A DNA stretch of 64,000 nt from Cololabis saira (GCF_033807715.1 NC_084601.1:19424129-19488128); one strand, 5' to 3'. Numbered from the stretch's first letter, positions 45,496 through 56,999 are shown. Numbers and translations: made by a program. Notes: generated from the letters alone by a model not told the origin.

Positions 45496-46014
45496 CCAAA
45501 ACATCAACTAGAAATTTGTATTCTTAGCAGGTTTTACATAAATTCAGTGGAATCAGCCTTCCTCGGTTAAATTTCTTATTTGCAAATGTTTGACTTGCAC
45601 AGCAGCTGTGACACTGTACTTTGGCAAGGTTCAGGGTGGAGCAACATTAGGTCAGAAATGTCTTTATTCCACTTTTCTACTCCTTGGAAATGCAAAACAC
45701 TCAAGGCTGAACCACTGCCCCATTGTTAATGCTCTAGGGGCCAAATCCACAAAGAATAGATTGCGCCCGCAAATAGCGCTGTGAATTGCGGCGCATTTGC
45801 GCCCGCAATTTGCCCAACTTTAAGGTCCTATTCACAAAAGATTTTGCTCTAATGATATGCCGGCGCAAACACGCCCATAAAGTTTTGCGGCTGAGTGCAA
45901 TTTTCCCTTGTCTGAGTAAGTGAGCGGAGCTGTTTCCAGCAGGCCCGGTTCTACGAGGGTGCATAAGCATCAGTTGAAAAGACGAAAAGAAAACTGACAA
46001 ATGCGCGCTTGTTA

Positions 46015-46155
46015 AGCCTGATTTATGGTTCCGCGTTAAATCGACGGCGTAGCCTACGGCGTAGGGTACGCTGCGACGCGCACCGTACGTTCGCGTCCCC
46101 GCGTATCCTACGCCGTAAGCTCTGCGTTGGTGCAACGCGGAACCATAAATCAGCC
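46015..46155. mobile_element. Short palindromic Harbinger-like MITE
   Basis: About 141 bp, nearly a complete hairpin, from CCTGATTTATGGTTCCGCG to CGCGGAACCATAAATCAGCC. Fragments of the same family occur at 28807-28880 and 34823-34905. Confidence 0.7.
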
Positions 46156-46275
46156 AGTGTCCATCACTCATGCTTCCAGCAGTTTCCTGCACCAGCAAGA
46201 CGCTGCTCTCTGCTGCTCCGTTAACACAAAGTAACGATGGATATTCTGAAGTGGTTCAAGCACAACCACGCCAGC

Positions 46276-46500
46276 AAGTTTACAGGACTGTATCAGAAAA
46301 TTAGAATATTGTGATAAAGTCCTTTATTTTCTGTAATGCAATTAAAAAAAAACAAAAATATCATACATTCTGGATTCATTACAAATCAACTGAAATATTG
46401 CAAGCCTTTTAATATTTTAATATAGCTGATTATGGCTTACAGTTTAAGATTAAGATTCACAGAATATTCACATTTTTTGAGATAGGATATTTGAGTTTTC
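46276..46500. repeat. AT-rich repeat (AGAAAATTAGAATATTGTG type)
   Basis: Starts TCAGAAAATTAGAATATTGT and has a TTATGGCTTACAGTTT-like motif near its end. Related sequence occurs at 18910-19170 and 28600-28760. Class not assigned. Confidence 0.45.
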
Positions 46501-47237
46501 TTAAGCTACGAATTGTTTGTAACAAAGCAGCCCCTTACTGTATGGATGAATCCTGAGCTCCGTCCTGTTATTTCTATTTTTAAATCCAAGATAAGTCCAC
46601 AACCCCACTTGATCTGACTGTCTACACAGTCATGTCTGACTGTAGATTTCACCCTTAATATCATTCAGTATCACACAGGCTTGAATGATATTGAAGAGAG
46701 AGAGAAACAGAGACAGAGGGGGAGTGAGGAGTGAGTTTGCGCGCAGTTAATACACGCTTCGAAAAGACGGTATTTGCTCCACTATTTTTGCGTGTGGCAA
46801 ATAGCGCTGGCCTTTGTGAATTAGACGGTTTTTGCAATGAGGCTTATTTGCAATGGAGCAATTTTGCTCCAAATGTATGAATATTACCTAATTTACATGC
46901 ATGCAAATGGCACAGGCGCACCTTGACACTATTTGCTTGGCAGCGCAGTTTGTGGTGCAATTCGCCCTTTGCGGGTGCTTTGTGAATTAGACGCTCTCTT
47001 TTTGTCTCATTTGCACCGGTTTAGCGGCCGCAAAAGCAGCGCAATCCTTTTGTGGATTTGGCCCTAGGTGTTTCTTTTGTAGAAATGCACCATCAAACAA
47101 GATTATATTTTGGTTTATGGTAGATCTGCCCTCAGTCGCCCCCTCACAGAAACCATGTACCACACAAGAGGAAGGACATGTCTAAATAATAAAGAGTTGA
47201 CACATTGATGCATTCCTGTTTGTCAAGTAACGCGCTT

Positions 47238-47383
47238 GAAAGTTAACAACTTGCGCTTGACGTAAGCAGGTTTTAATTTCCGAGGGATGCTCCTCCTTAG
47301 AGTTTAGTTATCAGCAGTTGGTATCACATCTCAGTGGACACACCTCAATCATGACTTCCTGCTTTGCTCAATGGTGAGCAAAC
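47238..47383 (+). repeat. Gene 2 promoter/first-exon region, duplicated at 50916
   Basis: Shares GAAAGTTAACAACTT, GCTTGACGTAAGCAG and AGTTGGTATCACATCTCAGT with 50916-51053. The shared stretch ends around the first exon, so it probably includes the promoter and 5' untranslated leader. Confidence 0.75.
47351..47373 (+). CDS. Gene 2 exon 1
   Basis: ATG in CAATCATGA context, 23 coding bases (MTSCFAQ...), donor GTGAGC. The sister copy at 51021 starts with the same four residues. Confidence 0.6.
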
Positions 47384-49253
47384 CTGAGCTGTGATACATC
47401 TCTCATCACTGTCTGTGAGTGAATTAAACAAGTGTGCAGTGTTGCATTTTTATCTTTTGTAACCGTCGGGCACTTTGGCTTTTAATCACATTTTAGACCA
47501 ACATCAAGTAAAATAAGGCATTAAGGTATTTTGAGTTTAGGGAAGGGACTTACTTTTTCTCTTAGTTTCATTTCCCAGGAACCCACAATGGTGAGTAGCA
47601 GCTTTTCTGTGGTTTTTCTCCTCATTAATGCATCTCATTTATTATTTGTAATGTTGTTTATCAGTGTAAAGTGTGCCATTATGATGAATTCAACATATCA
47701 TTCCATTTACATCAGGCTGCTGAAGAGAGACAGGGAAAGAGGTAAGGCACATTTTCAATGAAACAAAAATAATAAAGAGATGACCATGTTGGAAACAAAA
47801 TTTAATTTATTAATTAATAGTGCTTTAATTAATTAATTAATTTAAAATTTTAATTTTTGGGTAATAATTGATTTTTGATTTTTCTCTTATTTTAGGGTCG
47901 AGTTCTTGGAAAAAGACCCCTTCAGGGAAAAAGCTTTCATAATCATTGAAGAAATGGTGGAAATGGAAAAGCAAACAGAGGGCAATTCAGCGTTGGTAGA
48001 CGAGGTACGGCCAATGTGGACATGAAGTATGACACTGCCATTCATTTTCATTAACATATCCTTCCAATCATACAACATAGAAAATTCATGATCTGCAATC
48101 TGTCTGTTTTGACTTTACAGGTTCTTCACAGCATCTTCTTTTTGGGAGAGATCAGTTTTCCACCATTTTCCCCAGAAATGATCTTTCAAGGGGAAATAGA
48201 CATGTATAATACCTTGAAGATGGACTATCCTCGACCTTTTGAACTCTACGCCTCTCAACTACCTCGACGGAGTCCAATGTCATGTGTGCTAGACATGGTG
48301 AGGCTGTCATTTGTTAGAAGATGGTCTGCTTATTTGTGAATTCTGTGTCATAGCAAAATCTCCCTGCTCCATCAGTAATTACTGCCTATAGAAACCTAAC
48401 CACAGTAAGCGGCGCTGAACCATACAGTAACATACCATGAGATGGAAATATGCGAGAAAGTGGCTTTATCATGATGAGTGGTTCTCTTTGGGATCTTGTA
48501 TTTGGCCTTCATCAGTCATGTTGAATCATCAAATACATGAATGTTCGCTGGAAAGCCTTGTTTTTGATGCACAACAAATGACCCAACAGAAAAAATTGAC
48601 AGTCCGTCTGTGATTGGTTGCAGATTGTCCACCTGGAACGACCAGAAAATGAACTGCAGATAAAAAATAAACTGCGGAGACTCATGGAAGACCTGAGGGA
48701 AGTTGATAGGTCAAAGATTTTGTCGTCTTCAACCATCTGCGTCTCTCATGCCAGAACCTCAGAGTCACGCCACTATGGAGTGTCCATGTCCACGTTCGAT
48801 TGTCTCCCTGGCAAAATCATGGTTGCTGCATCCTGCTTTAGTAATTGGGATGACTTTGTAGCTGATGCAGTCATGACTTACTTTCCGGATGAGAAGAAAT
48901 ACTTTGATGGAAGCATCAAGCTTCCTGAAGATATCAGGTGCCAGGCCTTTAACATCAGTGGGGGAACAGAAATGAATCCTTGCAAATCATGTGGCAATTT
49001 ATTTGGATTAAACACGAATGAAACAGAGGGGTGGCCCTATGGCAACTGTGCTGAGGTTGAAAGTCTTAGCAATTTATTCAAGAATGAACAAGAAGTAAAA
49101 ATCAGAGCAACACCACAGTCTGACTCTCGGACAGAGGAGAACAGGCAGAGAGCTAGAAACAATCTGTCAGGACATCTTAAGAAATGTTGGCTGAAAACAG
49201 TTAACTTTAAGTGGCATGATGATTTCTACACCTCCACCTCCATGAATAAATGA
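47351..49253 (+). CDS. Gene 2: uncharacterised teleost protein, about 329 residues, six exons
   Basis: Exons 47351-47373, 47566-47590, 47716-47741, 47896-48004, 48121-48297 and 48624-49253 all have GT-AG borders and join in a single frame of 990 bases. Residues 1-61 are polar with an acidic helix-like stretch (KAFIIIEEMVEMEKQTEG). The C-terminal exon (residues 121-329) holds a compact-looking domain: RHYGVSMSTFDCLPGKIMVA, DDFVADAVMTYFPDEKKYFD, then a cysteine-rich segment PCKSC near residue 239 and WPYGNCAEVESLSNL near 255-270. The PCxxC and CAE signatures are reminiscent of zinc-dependent deaminases, but their order is reversed, so no activity is assigned. No signal peptide or membrane segment. 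AATAAA at 49282 fits as the polyadenylation signal. I recall similar unannotated fish proteins but cannot name this one. Confidence 0.75.
47566..47590 (+). CDS. Gene 2 exon 2
   Basis: 25 bases after TTCTCTTAG, ending ACAATG before GTGAGTAG. A closer acceptor (TTTCCCAG at 47578) would make the ATG at 47588 the start instead. Confidence 0.6.
47716..47741 (+). CDS. Gene 2 exon 3
   Basis: 26 bases between ACATCAG and GTAAGG, reading AAERQGK. Confidence 0.65.
47896..48004 (+). CDS. Gene 2 exon 4
   Basis: 109 bases between TTATTTTAG and GTACGG, an acidic 36-residue segment. Confidence 0.75.
48121..48297 (+). CDS. Gene 2 exon 5
   Basis: 177 bases between GACTTTACAG and GTGAGG, 59 codons (FFLGEISFPPFSPEMIFQGE). 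Confidence 0.8.
48624..49253 (+). CDS. Gene 2 exon 6, terminal
   Basis: After GGTTGCAG, 209 codons and TGA. Balanced codon use and no repeats; the clearest host coding exon in the window. Confidence 0.85.
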   Translation: MVHLERPENELQIKNKLRRLMEDLREVDRSKILSSSTICVSHARTSESRHYGVSMSTFDCLPGKIMVAASCFSNWDDFVADAVMTYFPDEKKYFDGSIKLPEDIRCQAFNISGGTEMNPCKSCGNLFGLNTNETEGWPYGNCAEVESLSNLFKNEQEVKIRATPQSDSRTEENRQRARNNLSGHLKKCWLKTVNFKWHDDFYTSTSMNK

Positions 49254-49281
49254 TAACCCCTTGATGCCTGATGTGTGAAAT

Positions 49282-49287
49282 AATAAA
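49282..49287 (+). terminator. Gene 2 polyadenylation signal
   Basis: AATAAA 29 bases after the stop codon. Confidence 0.5.
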
Positions 49288-49545
49288 CAGAAGAACATGG
49301 TTTTCTAAATTTAAAGTTTTATTTAAGTTTCCAATTTTTCTTTTTCCATCTCTATGAATACTTTGGGTAATTTTAAAAATGCTATCTATGTATTGTAATG
49401 TAATGTGTTTTTAATTTTTTTTTAGATTTTTTCATGTATCAATCTATTTTTATCTTTTTATTTTATTGTTTTGATGGTGGTGTAGAGGTCTCAGAATCGA
49501 AAATGTGACATCAGGCATCAAGGGGTTAAAAAAAACAGAGATTAA

Positions 49546-50020
49546 GGGGGGCACGGTGGCGCAGCTGGTAGTGCAGCTGTCTCACAGCAAGAAGGTCCTG
49601 GGTTCGATCGCCAACCCCACCATGGTTGGGGTTGGCGAAAGGGCCTTTCTGTGTGGAGTTTGCATGTTCTCCCCGTGTTCCCCTGGGTAGCTAATGGGAG
49701 CTACCCTCACAAAAACATGCACACAGTCCTGGGCTATACATGCCCCCTCTGGCCAACCGGGGACAGATGGGGTGGGGAGGATCCGGCCGGAATAACGTGA
49801 TCCTTCCACGCGCTACGTCCGGCCGGAGAAGCCCCACCCTGTCTGGTGAAAAGATGCGGCCTGCTCACTCCTCAGGTTAAGGAGGAGACCTGAGCTCAGT
49901 GCAGGACCTCCCGGGGTTGGTAGAGGATGGCAATGCCCAGGACTGTCACTTAGGTAGGAGCACAGGGTGGTAAAAATGGGAAAAAAACCGGGATAAAAAT
50001 ATTTTAAAAAAACAAAAAAA
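49546..50020 (+). mobile_element. tRNA-derived SINE
   Basis: Head GGCACGGTGGCGCAGCTGG and a B-box-like GGTTCGATCGCC, then the common teleost body GTGTGGAGTTTGCATGTTCT, ending in an A-rich tail. Flanked by AAAACAGAGATTA (49533-49545 and 50021-50033). The unoccupied site is present in the inverted paralogue near 33670. Confidence 0.85.
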
Positions 50021-50905
50021 AAAACAGAGATTATTAGATATGAAAACTTCAACGACACAAGGAATTGTAATAAATACAATTACAGTCCCCAGTGAGTCTC
50101 GTTTAGCATTCCTAAACTGGGGAGTTTTAGATTTAAAAGACGCTGGTTAAAGCGATGTCAAACAAAGCTAAAGTACAGAAGAACATACAAAACATAGTTT
50201 CCAAAATTTCTCAAATATTTTTAGATAGATTGATCTGGTGCTTCAAGAATTTGAAGTATCACCTAAATGTTAATCCTCGTCCAGTAGTGTCCCACTTCAC
50301 AAAGGTGGTGGTGGGGGTCACGTTTTACTTTGTTTTATTTATTTCTTACTTTTGTGCAGAATTTAAGCAGAGTTTTATCGTATTCAGTGTCTCAGTCCAA
50401 TTGACTGACACTTCAAAGGTGTTCGAGGACATTTATTTGGGTGTTTTAATCGATAACCAAATCAACGAATCATAAAAGCACACTCCCTTAACTTTATTTG
50501 AGGCCGTCTTCATGAAAATATTTTGCTCATTGAGGTGATTAGACGTGCAGGGTATTATGACATCACTGATCTAAATTGCTGTAAATTGATTCAGTGTTCA
50601 ATGTCTTAAAAATAAAACACAATATGTTTATTTTGTCTCAGTCTCTCTTTCCTTATGCAACTATATTTGTATCTGTGTAGCTCAATTCACTTATTTTTAA
50701 TGTGTTTAAACTGTGATAAAGCCAACATTTGTGATAGTTTATAAATACCACAAAAAAAGAAAAAAAAATAACAAGATAGGAGAAGCTTTCTATTGATAAA
50801 AGCATCTCAACATATATTATAAAAGGCTGAAGTGGAATTCACGGTTTGTACCAGACTCGCTTAACCAGTCAGACAGGAAACCTTTGCCGCGGTTGTATCA
50901 GCCTG
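50021..50905 (+). repeat. Gene 2 3' flank, original of the duplicated block
   Basis: Homologous in reverse to 32911-33660 and 37116-37796, and directly repeated in part at 51056-51462. A weak 106-codon frame (50155-50475) is partly preserved in the copies but no domain is recognised. Confidence 0.65.
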
Positions 50906-50915
50906 CACAGATATT

Positions 50916-51053
50916 GAAAGTTAACAACTTCCGCTTGACGTAAGCAGATTTGAATTTTAAAGTGATACTCCTCCGCAGAGTTTAGTGATCAGCAGTTGGT
51001 ATCACATCTCAGTGGACATCATGACCTCCTGCATTGTTCAGCGGCCAGCTGCA
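50916..51053 (+). pseudogene. Partial duplicate of gene 2 promoter and first exon
   Basis: Repeats 47238-47383 and contains ATGACCTCCTGCATTGTTCAG at 51021, reading MTSCIVQ. Downstream it joins the tandem copy of the 3' flank at 51056, not gene 2 exon 2, so no gene follows in this position. Confidence 0.65.
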
Positions 51054-51055
51054 CA

Positions 51056-51462
51056 GGTGTTTGAGGACATTTATTTGGGTATTTTAATCGATAACCAAAT
51101 CAACGAGTCATGAAAGCACACTTTCTTAACTTTATTTTGAGTGTTCAATGTCTTCAAAATAAAACACGATATGTTTATTTATTCTCAGTCTCTCTTTCCT
51201 TATGCAACTATATTTGTATCTGTGTAGCTCAATGCACTTATTTTTTAATATATTTAAACTGTGTGATAAAGCCAACATTTGTGATATTTTATAAATATCA
51301 CAAAAAAAGAAAAAAAATAACAAGAAAGGAGAAGCAAAGCTTTCTATTGATAAAAGCATCCCAACAAATCTTATAAAAGGCTGAAGTGGAATTAAAAAAA
51401 AAAACTAAAAACACTGTTTGTACCAGACAGTCAGACAGGAAACTTTTGCCACGGTTGTAACA
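51056..51462 (+). repeat. Direct tandem copy of 50418-50905
   Basis: Same order of motifs (GAGGACATTTATTTGGGT, AACTATATTTGTATCTGTGT, TTTCTATTGATAAAAGCATC) with an internal deletion of about 85 bp. Confidence 0.75.
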
Positions 51463-52590
51463 GTTAATGGATAACAAAAAAGTCAATAAAAAATAATAAA
51501 AAAGTCACCAGTTTGTTTAGTCCTATTTTATTTACGTCAACATGGTAAAAAAGCACCACAGTTTCATACTGTATGTGTACAAGATTATTATAGTTATTTA
51601 TCACAGAAAACAGCATCTCCACTTTATTTATCCACCTACGTGAATATACAACAGTATAAACTGTATAAAAATAGGGCTTTAATTGTAGTCCTACAACTTT
51701 CATTTTTAAAATTCAGATGGTACATCCACTGTATTCAAGGTGACCACAGCCAGTATATAGGCAAAAATAGGCATTTTTCACTTATTGATGATTTTTCAGG
51801 TAAAGTCCTTGATTTTTTTTAATCTAATTTATTTCAGTCGTCAATGGAAAATCAATAATTAATCGATCTCCATCTCTGAAAAGAGTTGATGCTGAGGGTG
51901 AATCAGAGGCAGTTCAGCATTGATTAGTCATAGGTGGGGGTGTAAAAACAGGCTGATACAAGTACAGTAAAAGTAGGTGTCAAATGCACCAGATGGCATC
52001 TGCTTCATCAAAAATGAGATTTAAGAATAAGAGCTGTATGTATTGATTTATTTAGAGGTTGTATCAGGGGTTTTTTCACTTGCTTGTGAAGTCAGCTGAT
52101 GTAAGACCTGTGTTGATTATGTTATAACAGTGAAGCTCAGCTATGATGTTAATCAAAGTTCATGATTTGTTTTAGTTTTAAATATTGTAGTCATTTTTTT
52201 GATTTAACTGAATTAAACAGAACTTTTTTGTCCATCACCATGGAGAATATTCTTTGTTTGATTGCGTCAGAGACAGAAACAAAACCAGACACACAGGAGA
52301 CAAAAAAAAAAGACAAATACAGTCCATTCCACAACCTGAGTCAGTGCTAGTCGCTTCACCTCAGAATTTTGATGTTGCTCTGGAATAATAAGCTCTTATG
52401 AAAAGTCTGTGGTTGCTAGAGGATCTCGATAGCGCCTCCTAGAGTTCACAGGCGGAAAAGGAGGAAAGTAGAGAGGATGGGAGCCCTCACTCGTCATGCT
52501 CCAGATTAGTTTTCTTTTAACTTGCATAGTGGTGCATTCACCACTAGATGGCAGCACTACTACGTTCAATCAAAAGTTATTATTTTAGCT
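51463..52590. other. Unassigned intergenic sequence
   Basis: AT-rich; no gene or repeat recognised. Confidence 0.35.
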
Positions 52591-52596
52591 ACTATA

Positions 52597-52638
52597 ATAA
52601 TAATAATAATAATAACAATAATAACAATAATAATAATA

Positions 52639-52720
<82 letters not shown>
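52597..52720. repeat. (AAT)n microsatellite
   Basis: About 40 trinucleotide units with a few AAC and AGT interruptions. Confidence 0.95.
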
Positions 52721-52724
<4 letters not shown>

Positions 52725-55690
52725 CTTCATGATAATTACAGTGAAACCACATTCTCTTATGAAACCTCGGATTTGATTAGACGTAAGAAATAGAAAAAGC
52801 TGGCCAATCTTGTGGCTCCATTTCTAAAAAAACAAACTGAGATGTTCTTCAGTTTACAGAAATGGCAAGGAAATGCTGAAACAATCGTGCACAAGTGATC
52901 ATAAGTCTTCTAACCGCTGTTCTTTTAGGGTTTGAGCTGAGTGGAGGAAATACAATCTTCAAACAGATGGATTTACCCAAAACACTAATTAAAAATTTAA
53001 ACAGAATAAGAGCGTATACCAGGTCCAGAAAGATGGTTTGAAAATGAACTACTAAATTATTAACCCTTGGTCTGTCTGAACTTGCTGTGTCGACCATTTC
53101 AGCATCCAGATTTTTGAGAAGCAAACAAAATGCCGTTCCTGTGGAAAGCTGTCTGCTGATTGATGGGAAATGGGATTTATTTTCTACTGCTACGTCACGG
53201 TTACTTTGTTTGGCTTTTCCTGTGGCCTTCTCTCTAATAACATGTTTGTTTTCAGATCTATATTTGTGTAGCCAACTGCTACCGGTGAGGGAAATCCTGT
53301 CTGACCTCTTAGCCTGTTCTGATGAAAACACTGGCACTTAGTGACGTCAAGGAGAAGGAATGGGATTTTTCTCCCCTCCCTCCACTTTAAACCTCATTTA
53401 ATTTGTGCCTCTAATCTTTGTGTGAACAGACGATCCTCTGTGATTTATAGAAATATTAGGACTTTCAAGTGGATGCCCTGGAAGGGCTCTCAGACACGGG
53501 GATAATGAACGCTGCATCGTGCTTGCATGCACACAAACACACAGATGGTTACAGTTAGACTGTAATACTTTTACCAAAGTTGCCCGTGGTGTTTCATGTC
53601 TGGAAAATCTGAGTAATGCTTATTCGAAAAAATCACTCTGATCTAATGTGGGCTTTCTTTAATTACCCTATAATGCATTTGGAAAAGCTCCGAAAATGAA
53701 TACATATCATCATGATCACAACCGTTTACTGCATGTGTGTACTGTACATCACAAGCCGGGGAGTACCTCCCCATTTTTTTGAGAAACTGATTTAGTTTCA
53801 GTTTTAGTCAGTCATTTAAATGATTAAAAAAATGTCTTTTTTGACTGACCAACACAAAGCCCTGACACAACAGAAAATCTGCAGTTTTTTGGGGGCGATA
53901 AGGTATAAAACATCTTATACGGTGAGATGTTTAGGTGTGCAGGGGACCGTCGCATCCCTATTCCAAGATCAAAGTAGACATATCCAGCTTCTACATCTTT
54001 CTCCCCCTAACGTCACCATGCTTCTGGATCTGCTGCACTCCGAAGCTGCGAGACAGATTCATAAAGAGGCACAGCATGCAGGAGAGTGGAGCAAAGACTG
54101 AAAAAGCTGGAAAAAGGCTCCCTCTGTGCGGTACTCCGGTGGTATTTTGGCCAAAGCATGTCACAGACATTTCAGTAATACTTCAGGAAATTATGTCAGC
54201 CTTCGCAAACAAGGGTGTAGTCTGTCCCTTTGATTCAAATTGTGAAGAGTGAATTAGCATCAGAGCAGACAAGTGCAATCACTTAGAAATTCACCCACTT
54301 TCTGGACCGCGTCCACACACCCTACATCGGATGATCGGTCTGTTTTGCTTTTTTTTAATTGGACTGTCCGGTACCTACAGTATTCCAGTACTGGCAATGT
54401 TGTTTCCGCTGCTGCTTCTCCCCTCTGGAGACGGCTGAAAGGTGAAACCATCAAATCAGATCCCGTTCTTTTAGAGATCTAGTTACTGCCTCTCAGTGCC
54501 ATGCTGCGCTGCACACACTGCATTCAGCAGCTCTAATGCTAAGCCGTTCCAGGCTTGCACTGCGGATCCCGAAAACCCAGTCAACTGTACATCAGTTTGG
54601 GTATAAACAGTAAACAGAACAGTGTGTATTGTGAGAAAATAAAGCTGCATACTAAGTCATTTGTTGTTGTTTTTGTTGGGACGTGTTGAAAGAGGCCAGT
54701 GCTTGCCACACACACATCCGGCACGGTTAACAATAGCTTTTGTGAAGGACTATCCAGATTTGCCAGGCAGTCCCAGGCCAGGCGGCTCAGCAGGGGGTTC
54801 GAGGGACCACCAAACTAGCGCCTCCAATCATGCCGTTCAGTGTGGCTAGTTCTGAATAGGTGACTCCGCTAGCCCTTTTTTGCACATTTTCATGTCACTG
54901 GTTGCTAACAAAAAGAGGAAAGCAACGCAGTGCTCGCGTTGGTGCCTGCCTGCGTGGAAGGAGTCGGGTCATCTCCAACAATCGCAGCCCAGGTGCTGTC
55001 TCTAATGAAGACTAAGAGCGTGTTTTGTAATTGACTGTTTGTGCTTTTCTCTCAAAACGTAACTCACTAACGGAGCTTTGTTTCCTGAGAAAGACCCTTT
55101 TTTTTTAATCACGCGTCATGGCTGGTCAGCCTCAGCTTCAGGGCCAACTGCACTCTTGTCTCCGGGACAAAGACACATAAGAGCAAGACCAGCATTTTTT
55201 TTTTCTTTTTTGTTTTTTCAACCTAACATGAAATCATTTATGAAGTGTTGGTGTAAGAGGAAAAAAGAACACTGAACGGCATCTCTTGAGCTCTTATATA
55301 ACGGGCCATATAAGAGCGGATGGGCCCCAGCCCTAGTGAAGCTGTCATCTTCTGGAGTAGTAAAACAATGGGAGCGAAGGGTGAAAGATAACAGAGCACT
55401 ACCCCTGCAGTGATAATAACAGTTCATTGGCTATATTTAGGGGGGGCACTCTTTAACAAAATTGCTTGCTGCGTGTCTGCGGACTTGTATTGCTCATGTT
55501 GTGGGGACATAAATCTGTTCATGCTGTCTCATCACAACGTGAAGATCTATATTGCAACTTTAGCTTTTGCTTGAAGACTCATTTCAGGTTCGGGGGAGGA
55601 TAAGACATGCAGTAATTGTGGTGAGGGGCTAGGATAAAGTCCAGTGAAATGAATATGTCAATACAAAGTCCCCTGACGTGATGGAAACAG
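52725..55690. other. Largely unique intergenic sequence
   Basis: No recognised repeat. A minus-strand open frame of 162 codons (53337-52849) has no familiar motif and no splice context, so it is not called. Confidence 0.35.
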
Positions 55691-55705
55691 GACTTTGTAT
55701 GAAAA

Positions 55706-55708
<3 letters not shown>

Positions 55709-55793
<85 letters not shown>
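55709..55793. repeat. (TG)n microsatellite
   Basis: About 42 pure TG units. Confidence 0.95.
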
Positions 55794-55974
55794 AGATGCA
55801 GCAAAGATGAGGCTGCCCAGAGGTGCCTATGCAGCTCCACAACAGCTTATAATTTAACTTTGCTTGTAAAAGCATTTTTAAATGGACTAATGTGCGCAGT
55901 TTCCTTTGCAACTTGCGGATGCGCTGTCACACTAAAGGACCGGCAGATAGATTAACTTTACAACAAAGACTTAA

Positions 55975-56461
55975 AGGGGACCTATTATGGCATCTAATAT
56001 CTATTTTAAACAGGCCTTGAATGTCTTAAAAACAAGCTTTTGATTTTTTTTTGCTAAATAAATTAGAAATTCAGCCTTTGAGCCATGTCTTTATCATCCC
56101 AGTCTCTAACCTCATTATCTATGCGGGATTCATAGTGGGCGGGGAGGCTATGATAATGAGGCTCTGTGCTGATTGTTTGCCTGAATGACGTGGAAGCTCC
56201 GGTTGGCGGAGTTGTTTTTGTTGTTCCGGCCAGAGTTAGTTGTGGGCGTGGTTTCACGCATCGCTCTCGTTGTTACGTAAAGATGGGAGCAGAATCTGAA
56301 CGGCTCGTAGATCCACATCACACTGGACGGCTCATCCGGGCGGCTGTACAGACACTGCAGAATTTGGTTTCTTTCCTCCTTCTCTGAGTTGGCAGGCTGA
56401 GGGGAGACCACTTTATATATGTTAAAGCAAGAAGAAACGTGTTTTTCATAATAGGTCCCCT
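55975..56461. mobile_element. Kolobok-like MITE, complete
   Basis: Ends AGGGGACCTATTATG / CATAATAGGTCCCCT with TTAA on each side (55971-55974, 56462-56465), 487 bp. Related fragments at 26728-27068 and 37801-38060. Confidence 0.85.
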
Positions 56462-56465
56462 TTAA

Positions 56466-56999
56466 TTTGTAAGCATCCTTATACCGTCCTCTAACCATCC
56501 TCAGAGACTGCATGACAGGATTCATGCCAGAGAGATGCTGAGTGTTTGAATCAAGGTATGGCCGACCTTGTTTCAGACATGAAAACATACACACTCACAA
56601 GTTTATATCTGACCTTTTTGAAACAGGGACATTGTGGCCTTTCCCCGTCATTCTGAGTCTGGACCACAGCGCTCCTTTAATAAGCACCAGAGCTTGTCAC
56701 CGAGGCATTCATTCCAATAAAAACAGCACTGACTCAAATGAGAGAATAATGACTTTTTCACTAGATTTTTTACTCACGTTTTAGGCCAGGAGGTGTGAGA
56801 AGGTCATCCTGCTTAGTGTTTTCTTTTGCGCTCCAAACTTTACTGAGAATAAAAATGTACGTTTTCTGGCCATGACGCAATGGTTCGGCATTAAATGATG
56901 TAATATGCACTCCAGACAGGAAATGTAAATCTGGTGTGTGTCATGTTAATGCAGTGAAGTCATATGCTGCCAGGCCCAGACTGGAAAAAGGTACTTCAT
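56466..56999. other. Unassigned sequence
   Basis: No coding or repeat signature recognised. Confidence 0.35.

Larger units (their letters stand above)
45737..47064. mobile_element. DNA transposon with GGGCCAAATCCACAAA ends
   Basis: Ends GGGGCCAAATCCACAAAGAA / CTTTTGTGGATTTGGCCC with TA(G) on each side. Harbinger-like by end sequence. It holds the palindromic MITE at 46015 and the AT-rich repeat at 46276-46500. No transposase frame. Confidence 0.6.

Noticed and set aside
9892..49253. Genes 1 and 2 as one gene with a 30-kb intron
   Set aside because: Gene 1 reaches an in-frame stop with a possible polyadenylation signal, and gene 2 has its own first exon and an upstream region duplicated elsewhere.
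48624..49253. Calling gene 2 a cytidine deaminase
   Set aside because: The PCxxC and CAE motifs are in the wrong order and the second zinc-ligand pair is not found after CAE.
52849..53337. 162-codon minus-strand open frame
   Set aside because: No recognisable domain, no upstream promoter or splice sites, and composition like the surrounding noncoding DNA.
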